From: Melastoma dodecandrum
Taxonomy: Eukaryota; Streptophyta; Magnoliopsida; Myrtales; Melastomataceae
Assembly (NCBI GenBank): GCA_029817715.1
Contig: JARUPY010000290.1
Span: forward strand, 4,464,001 to 4,528,000
Length of the DNA: 64,000 nucleotides
Direction: 5' to 3'
Shown one piece after another: positions 59,441-64,000 of this stretch. The notes beneath the pieces are model-generated. The model saw only the letters and a program-made list of their open reading frames with translations. It was not told where the DNA came from and did no database searches. The position numbers were made by a program, and so were the translations under genes. Positions within the stretch are counted from its first letter, which is position 1. Each line of letters begins with the position of its first letter.

Positions 59441-59442
59441 AA

Positions 59443-60076
59443 TCAATTCATGAAGTGTCACGTTTGCTTATATTCTCTTGTGCTTAATGCTTGCATATTG
59501 GGTTGATCGCCGATTTGTTCGATTTCTTATCCTTTAGTAGACTCGAGAGAGGAACTTAGGGTTAGAAGAGGGAGAATATAACCTAGGTTAAGTATGAGAG
59601 ATCAGGTTAACTCAGAGGGGTATAGAGATATACACTCGTAGGTAACCGAGATAACAATTGGCACTTAAAACGATTATAGTTGTTCGTGCATCGCTATAGA
59701 GATATAGGTTTACGGATAATCTATAATTCATCGTTACAAACTCGAGAGAGGTCTAACGAACAATAAGAATTGTGGTTAGTAAACGGGAAACTGAGAGAAT
59801 TGAGGAAGAGAGAGTGCCGATGATTTACGAACGATAGGGGATTCATAGTCCTAGGTTTTTTCTCATCCATTGATCTATTCTACACTTGCTTTTATTTAGT
59901 TATTACTTTCATTCTTGAATCAAATCTTTTAAACAATTAAATCTTCACTAGCTAGATTAAGACTTGTTAGATTGATAATAGGCAAACTATTCTGAACAAT
60001 CTCCGTGGGAACGACTTTTACTCACTACTTTATTACTTGTGCGACCCGTATACTTGCGTGTGCGTTTCTGTGAACA
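59443..60076 (+). repeat. 3' LTR, truncated at its 5' side
   Basis: A 634-bp match to 55224-55857 with about six substitutions noted by eye. It ends ...GCGTTTCTGTGAACA, followed by ATATA and then dioxygenase exon 2 sequence. Confidence 0.85.
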
Positions 60077-61319
60077 ATATACATCAATATATACCTAGGC
60101 ATACCGATAAGTCCTTGTCAATCCTCCACCGGAATCAAGTTAATGGATTGGAAATCCAGTCCAAAGATGGAGAATGGGTTGGCGTCGATCTCACCCCTTC
60201 TTCCTTTGTTGTCATGGCCGGTGACGCGGGCATGGTAAAGAAACACATTTACTCGCATAAATCCTGTCTCGACTTGGGACACGAGTTGATCGACCCTCTT
60301 CGTGTATGAATATCTAGGCATGGAGCAATATGACAGGATCTACCCATGTGTGCACCGAGTTCAGTTGAAGGGAACCGCGGAGAGGTTCACGTTTGCACTG
60401 TTCTCGTTCATTGGAGGGATGGTTCAGGTTCCGGAGGAGTTGGTTGACGACGAACACCCACTCCCGTACAAGCCCTTTAGTAACGCCGAACTGGTCCAGC
60501 ACTACGCTTTAGATGCCAGTGGCCCGAATCACAAGTTCAGCGCAAAGGTCTATTTCGGGGTCAAGTCCGTGGCTGAATCGAATAAATCATGGCTTGTTTC
60601 AGGTGTATCATGTACCAATCCCTAATTATTTTTCAGAATAAAAGCTGTCTTAAAAAGAAAAGGTAAACATGTTGCTTGTTCTTGGATCAGTATAAGCCTC
60701 CCAAAAATCAACCCAAGTAAAAGCATCGTTATGTCCCTTTATTCTCGCACACTATATCCTTTTGCTCATTCTGCAGTGTTTCAATCCGGGTTCGTCTTCG
60801 CAGTTTACTGCAGCATGTAATGGTTGGATTCAGTCTCCTCGCTCTCTTACCACCGAAGTTGCTTCAAATAAGAACCAAAGGGTGTTTGCGCTTTACTGAT
60901 CTCACGCCTGACGAAAACAGTTCTTAATCACAAATGATTCGCTTGACGTCGCCGAGGAAATACAAGGATGAAAGGGAAATCAATCAACTGGGACCATCAG
61001 GGTAGCGGGAGGGGGTGATACATTTTATAATATGACGATGATGTCAAACATTGGTCCCGGCATTGTGATGGAGGCAACAGTACTTCATGATGCCAACGAC
61101 CATGTCCTGTTCGTATGAGCTAGCAAATCTCCTTCATGTGGTCCTCCAGTTCATATTATCTAAGGCGCATTAGTTGTTCCGGGCGACGTCATCTGTTTCC
61201 TGATCTTGATCTTAGTTATTGACCCCTTAATCTCATCTACCTGAACAGACTCAACTGAGCCATCTCCCCTCTTGACGGGAAAACTAAACAAAACTCCAAA
61301 ACGAATTCACATCTTGGAG

Positions 61320-61600
61320 ATGGGTTATCTTGCCGAAAATTCCAGTGATCGACTTCACGAGGCGAGACCTCAAGCAGGGGACAGACATGTGGTCCTCGAC
61401 GACCGGACAAGTGTGCGTGGCATTCGTCGCGTTATTCGACAGAGTCCCACCAAACATACACGAGTGCCCATGAAGCTGGTTGACGAAGAGCACCCTCTCC
61501 AGCACGAGCCCTTTAACAACACAGAAATCGCCTGAAACACGGGTTCAGCATGAAGGTATGCTCCGGGGTTAAGTCTTCAGCCGCCGGGTAGTCTAAAATT
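61320..61600 (+). pseudogene. 2-oxoglutarate dioxygenase copy 4, collapsed exon 1-exon 3 remnant
   Basis: One frame reads PKIPVIDFTRRDLKQGTDMW and later ALFDRVPPNIHE, matching the start of AOP-like exon 1. Without an intron the sequence then passes in another frame to VPMKLVDEEHPLQHEPFNNT, matching exon 3, and a GFSMKVCSGVKS tail like that of copy 3. The catalytic core is deleted. A large internal deletion joining exon 1 to exon 3 explains it. Confidence 0.75.
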
Positions 61601-61787
61601 TCGGCCAGGCCCAACGTGGCGTCCTCCTGTTCATTCAATAATCACGTTCTCGTGTTTTCATGCTCGGTGAAAACCAAGGTCTAATGCTGCCTTGTCGAGT
61701 CGAGACCAATAACAGGAAAAGCTTTGCCGGGGGCCGATCCGATTGGATACGTTCTAAGTAAAGCCCATGGTATGAAGTACGAAAAAA

Positions 61788-61840
61788 AGTCCCACACCGG
61801 TCGGATATGGAGTTTAACCCCGGTTTTCTCTCCTATATAA
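61788..61840 (+). promoter_or_regulatory. USE-like plus TATA pair, snRNA-type promoter candidate
   Basis: AGTCCCACACCG (about 61789-61799) resembles the plant snRNA upstream sequence element RTCCCACATCG. TATATAA follows at 61834-61840, 34 bases later, the spacing known for RNA polymerase II snRNA genes in dicots. The downstream sequence is not a U-snRNA I recognise. The same GTCCCACA phrase also occurs in some LTRs, including the TRIM LTR in this window, so an element origin is equally possible. Confidence 0.3.
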
Positions 61841-63180
61841 ACACCCCGCCTCAATGTCCGGTGCCTGGTCGATCCCAGGTCACATCCGCACGGGGTAAAG
61901 ATTCTTCTTCCTCTTTTATTTGATTTCATTTTTGATTGACGCATGAATGGAGACGATTACGAAGAAGAAATGGATGATTTGGTGGGTGGAGAATCCAAAT
62001 CCGGGGGTGTCATTTCGTTTGTTTTGTCGGGTTGCTGCTGCTTTTGCTTTAATCGATCAAACACATCGTTATTCGTCAATCATTGGGTTCTCGTCCTTTT
62101 GGGAATTGAACTCCTAACCCCGATTTTGCCAAAGATGAGGATGGCGAGATTTACACGCCCGGTGTTTGTCCGGTTTCGGGGGAGGTTATAATTGATTAGA
62201 AGATGGCTTTAGGTGTTTGGTGGTGGTGGTGTTGGTGGGGCGGAGGTCCTTTTCTTTTACATAATGAGTGTGCGTTTTGTTTGCATGTACTGAAAAGACA
62301 CTGGTGATGTCTCAATCTATCCTTCCCCACGACCAAACTTTTGCACGACTCCCAATCTGGCAAACTGTTTATCTTTTATTTTTAGAGTTTTTGTTTGGGT
62401 TTGATTTTGTCGGAAAGGCGGGCTCTTATTTTTACTTCCCATGACAATGATTCAAAAGCAAACGGGACTCCGAAAGAGTTATCTCCTCAAGACCTGACAC
62501 TTCCCTCGATATTATATTTCTTCTGAAAAGGAAATGATGTAATAATGAAGAACAAGAGTACGCTTTTTGGACCACCCAGCTTGAAGTCGATGATCCAAAG
62601 ACACGGCAAGGGTGTACGTACTCTCCAACATTCTCCACATGGTTATAATGAAGACGACGAACGATGGTGCTTTCTAAAGAATTAACATGTCGTGGATATG
62701 AAATGAAATTTAGAAACCTCCGTGACAAGTGGTGTTTCTAATTCATGGTTTTCCTTTTGGGTTGTGTGTGCTCAAATTGGGGGAGTAGGACAATACAACA
62801 AAAGGACAAATAAAGAAAGAGGACACGCTACATGGAGGGATTCTTTTGTTTTTTCAAACTGTTATTCTGCTTTTGATTTGATATTGACGCCCTCTTTTTC
62901 TTAAAAGTTGTGTTTACTTCAATTTGAATGTATCCGATTCCATATGATGGCTATTGACTGACATGGAATTACGAATTTTTGAAAAAAAAAAATCAATTTT
63001 GCGAGTGAAAAGCTAAAACTGGGGACTAATTTGGATAACTAGAAAATTGTTTAATTAAATTATATAATTATACGATCGATCATATTATTATTATCAACAC
63101 GTACATACAAATAAAAGATAAAAACATAAAATGGTATGATGATGCATCTGCTAGCTTGCGGGTGGCAACCACGTGTCACG
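61841..63180. other. Intergenic, no recognised gene
   Basis: ORFs at 61943-62191 (+) and 62432-62728 (-) have no family resemblance. The right end is the 3' flank of the GA3ox gene. The A/T content rises sharply near 62930-63130. Confidence 0.45.
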
Positions 63181-63916
63181 TTATGATTCCTTGATAGGGG
63201 GAGTCAGAAAAAAGGGTGCCTTGACGTTAGTTACAAACCTTTTAGCAGCTGTCCCCCTGTTGGGATTTTTGTCTCCATTCACTCCTTCACCACTTATCCC
63301 CCCCGCGTTGTCGTTTTCCGAAGCCCCCGGTCGCAGCCGTAGCATCGACAGTGCCCCGTCGAAGTGCTCCGCCTTCATCCCCAGGTACTCCCTCCACGTC
63401 ACCGCCCCGTACAGCGCTGGCCTGTCCCCTCCCGTCAGCCCCGGTAGTGGGGATATCCTCGTCCTGCTCGGCGGGCCGTAGAGGTACGCCACGGAGAGCC
63501 GGTGCTCGACTCTGTTGACGACCGCGCGGTGGACCACGCTGGGGTACGTCCCGTTCGTCAGCACGTGGAGGAGGTCGCCAATGTTCACGATGAGCGAGCC
63601 GGGGATCATCGGGACGGTAATCCATCCTCCCGCCGACCCCTCCTTGGCGACTTGTAGGCCGATGGTGTTGGTCTGGAGGAGGATCGTGAGGAGGGTTGAG
63701 TCCGTGTGGGCTGCCATCCCCATGGCCCTGTCGGGTTCCGGGCAGGCGGGGTAGGAGTTCATCTGGAGCGCGTGGGAGGCGCCCGGGAAGTCCCCGTTCG
63801 GCCCGGCCCAACCCATACCCTCGCTGTTCGGGGATATTCCCAGGGATCCCAGCATTAGCCACATCAGTTTCCCTGCCAACCGTTTCATCTCTTCCTCGTA
63901 CCTCCCGATGACGTCA
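63181..63916 (-). CDS. GA3OX: Gibberellin 3-beta-dioxygenase, last exon (partial gene)
   Basis: GA3ox converts GA9/GA20 to bioactive GA4/GA1. The exon runs from an acceptor at 63917 (TGGTCCAG) to TAA at 63181. Exon 1 lies beyond the window. Conserved blocks: YEEEMKRLAGKLMWLMLGSL, then MNSYPACPEPDRAMGMAAHT, HTDSTLLTILLQTNT with the first iron ligands, NIGDLLHVLTNGTYPSVVHR with the second His, and HRLSVAYLYGPPS with the 2-oxoglutarate Arg/Ser. The TWREYLGMKAEHFDGALSML end is diagnostic of GA3ox. Beyond it the frame continues about 50 residues (GASENDNAGG...PPIKES), longer than the short tails I know. It is a dioxygenase of a different clade from the AOP-like array nearby. Confidence 0.9.
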
Positions 63917-64000
63917 CTGGACCAACAGATTCGATTGTTTTTTTATTGACATGAAGGTTTGTCCAAATTTCATGATCAAGTAAATTTTAAATTATGATCT

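Larger units (their letters stand above)
55224..60076 (+). mobile_element. Athila-lineage Ty3/Gypsy retrotransposon, internally deleted
   Basis: Two direct copies of a 634-bp sequence (55224-55857 and 59443-60076) bracket a primer-binding site, gag and protease-RT. By eye they differ at about half a dozen positions and have no length difference. The PBS TGGCGCCGTTGCCGGGGA at 55864-55881 and the RT style identify the Athila group. RNase H, integrase and the 5' part of the 3' LTR are missing: pol breaks at about 59440 and runs straight into LTR sequence. The true 5' LTR may begin up to ~570 bp earlier. The element has destroyed dioxygenase copy 3. Confidence 0.88.
53820..60625 (+). pseudogene. 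2-oxoglutarate dioxygenase copy 3, split by retroelements
   Basis: The 5' fragment from the ATG at 53820 reads MASLDSSSIGVIDFTTRDLK then PGTESFN and stops at 53930. About 6 kb of inserted DNA follows. The gene resumes in mid-exon 2 near 60090 with PRHTDKSLSILHRNQVNGLE, keeps the exon 2 donor at 60235, and has exon 3 from 60318. Exon 3 carries a 2-base insertion (AGCAATATGAC for the family's AGCAATGAC) that shifts frame. The family stop after YFGV is also lost, so the frame reads on to 60625. The rest of exon 1 and the first half of exon 2 are missing. Clearly non-functional. Confidence 0.88.

Noticed and set aside
63287..63862. 191-codon minus-strand ORF overlapping GA3ox
   Set aside because: Arg/Pro-rich out-of-frame shadow of the GA3ox exon.
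49874..63916. Biosynthetic cluster linking the AOP-like dioxygenases to GA3ox
   Set aside because: The two belong to different dioxygenase clades and no other pathway enzymes lie between; adjacency alone is explained by ancestral gene order.

Overview
The window reads as nuclear DNA of a eudicot plant. Genes carry GT-AG introns on both strands, spacers are AT-rich, retrotransposon and MITE debris is present, and the products are plant-typical: plastid ATP/ADP carrier, caffeoylshikimate esterase, EPF-like peptide, gibberellin 3-oxidase and PDCT. I cannot fix the species from sequence alone. Exon coordinates below were worked out by eye from reading-frame continuity and splice consensus. In every complete model the exon lengths sum to a multiple of three.

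Layout. 1-1306 (-): BED zinc-finger gene running off the left edge. 2446-4384 (-): intron-bearing SRP54 pseudogene. 4565-5593 (-): DOG1-domain gene resembling INAPERTURATE POLLEN1. 6314-16355 (+): complete 26-exon PRP8 spliceosome gene. 16.7-17.6 kb: solo LTR and a decayed CBS-domain fragment. 18.0-25.1 kb: compact block of PDCT/ROD1 (+), PIFI (-), a small membrane protein (-), an EPFL peptide (-) and an organellar 26.5-kDa-type small HSP (-). 25.7-26.4 kb (-): dead DUF4050/Gag1-like gene. 28.5-36.1 kb: DCC-family protein (-), VOC/glyoxalase-like protein (+), MITE, cytochrome c oxidase 5b (-). 37.1-46.8 kb: small probable plastid protein (-), STRAP-type WD40 protein (+), CSE (+), plastid ATP/ADP translocase (+). 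49.9-61.6 kb (+): tandem array of AOP-type 2-oxoglutarate dioxygenases. Two copies are intact, one is split by an Athila-type Ty3/Gypsy element, and one has collapsed to an exon 1-exon 3 remnant. 63.2-63.9 kb (-): last exon of a gibberellin 3-beta-dioxygenase leaving the right edge.

Most intact genes are single-copy housekeeping or organelle genes (splicing, respiration, plastid energy exchange, lipid remodelling, lignin precursor metabolism). They look linked by ancestral gene order, not by a shared pathway. From memory, their Arabidopsis counterparts concentrate in a few blocks (around At3g15610-15840, At1g52560-52820 and At1g80070-80340), so the window looks like a conserved ancestral block. 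The dynamic part is the right third, where tandem duplication, retroelement insertion and internal deletion are dismantling a dioxygenase array beside GA3ox. I found no CRISPR array, rRNA or convincing tRNA gene, and no clear new multi-gene system. The best leads are the repeat-rich acidic domain in front of the BED finger, the decaying dioxygenase array with its rearranged retroelement, a possible snRNA-type promoter at 61.8 kb, and several small genes of unknown function.
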